Source: Planctomycetota bacterium
GTDB lineage: Bacteria > Planctomycetota > Planctomycetia > Pirellulales > Pirellulaceae
NCBI GenBank assembly: GCA_027619595.1
Contig: JAQCHP010000014.1
Coordinates: forward strand, 1-56,472
Direction: 5' to 3'
Length of the DNA stretch: 56,472 nucleotides
Below, piece after piece: positions 56,224-56,472 of the stretch (the stretch's first letter is position 1; the number at the start of each line of letters is the position of its first letter). The position numbers and the translations under genes were made by a program. The notes beneath the pieces were generated by a model. It saw nothing but the letters and a program-made list of their open reading frames with translations, did no database searches and had not been told where the DNA came from.

Positions 56224-56370
56224 TTGAGGAAATGGGTTCGATGCCTGGTTTGGCTGCTCTTGCCTGCGTGTGGCTATAGTCAAGATAGCGAAGCTAGTGA
56301 GTCACTATTAGCAATCACGCCATCAAATCAGCAAGCTGGTCTTGACGGCAATCCTGATTTTGCGTCATAA
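56224..56370 (+). CDS. Small lipoprotein, 48 residues
   Basis: A short frame from a TTG: basic MRKWVR, a hydrophobic stretch (CLVWLLL), and a lipobox LPAC (Cys16), followed by GYSQDSEASESLL and a short polar tail ending DFAS. Tiny lipoproteins of this shape are frequent in planctomycetes and often precede other exported-protein genes. The ribosome binding site is not clear, so the start codon is uncertain. No family was recognised. It lies 84 bases before the last gene in the window. The rest of 56100-56453 holds nothing I can name. Confidence 0.5.
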   Translation: MRKWVRCLVWLLLPACGYSQDSEASESLLAITPSNQQAGLDGNPDFAS

Positions 56371-56453
56371 CGTGAGCATTCCGGTTCGAATGCCGTTCCG
56401 GACGTGGTATATTTAGGATCCAATAGCATCGGTTTGCAAGGAAGGAGCCAGAC

Positions 56454-56472
56454 ATGGAAATTTTACAACAAT
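56454..56472 (+). CDS. Start of a gene cut by the window edge
   Basis: An ATG with a strong ribosome binding site (GGAAGGAG, 56440-56447) begins MEILQQ and runs out of the window. Only six codons are visible, so no product can be named. Confidence 0.6.

Overview
The window looks like part of a planctomycete chromosome, most likely from the Pirellulales. The evidence is a set of families largely typical of that phylum: a DUF1549/DUF1553 cytochrome with a CNGGGCH motif, a PSCyt1-WD40 fusion, a Tat-exported DUF1501 protein, a DUF1559 prepilin-like protein, a DUF1592/1588/1585 cytochrome and a CxxCH multiheme cytochrome. No tRNA, rRNA, CRISPR array, transposase or phage gene was seen. Gene density is high and several neighbours overlap by 4 bases.

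Layout. 1-3.4 kb: the end of an NRPS-like protein (adenylation, carrier, thioesterase) followed by a methyltransferase. 3.5-10.4 kb, minus strand: type 2 isoleucyl-tRNA synthetase, PurN, a PDZ protein broken by a frameshift, and an AlkC-type DNA glycosylase. 10.6-12.1 kb: a TPR protein, a very acidic small protein and two long intergenic stretches. 12.1-14.9 kb: Hsp20 overlapping Lon. 14.9-15.3 kb: tandem palindromic repeats. 15.3-25.1 kb: a four-gene planctomycete module (DUF1549/1553, PPC-type exported protein, PSCyt1-WD40, DUF1501). 25.1-31.6 kb: small hypothetical genes, the prepilin-like protein, a pentaheme cytochrome and an outer-membrane beta-barrel with a frameshift near its end. 31.7-34.1 kb: homoserine dehydrogenase and an M42 peptidase. 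34.2-40.5 kb: groEL1-groES-groEL2-dnaJ-grpE-fmdB, with a perfect-looking sigma-54 promoter ahead of groEL1. 40.6-43.9 kb: AspRS, a Tat-exported Mn-type superoxide dismutase and a hypothetical gene. 43.9-48.3 kb: a sugar-binding lipoprotein, xylulokinase and a protein kinase. 48.4-54.5 kb, minus strand: a complete ribose-type ABC importer whose permease carries a large extra domain, translationally coupled to a frameshifted DUF1592 cytochrome. 54.6-56.5 kb: a YfcE-like phosphodiesterase, a DUF218 protein, a small lipoprotein and the first codons of another gene.

The window combines a protein quality-control block (Hsp20, Lon, two GroELs, GroES, DnaJ, GrpE; no dnaK), surface and periplasmic redox proteins, and a sugar uptake and phosphorylation block. 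The most notable points are the sigma-54 control of the chaperonin block, the enlarged ABC permease coupled to a cytochrome gene, the readable substrate code of the NRPS-like protein, and three single-base frameshifts in accessory genes that are either sequencing errors or real lesions.
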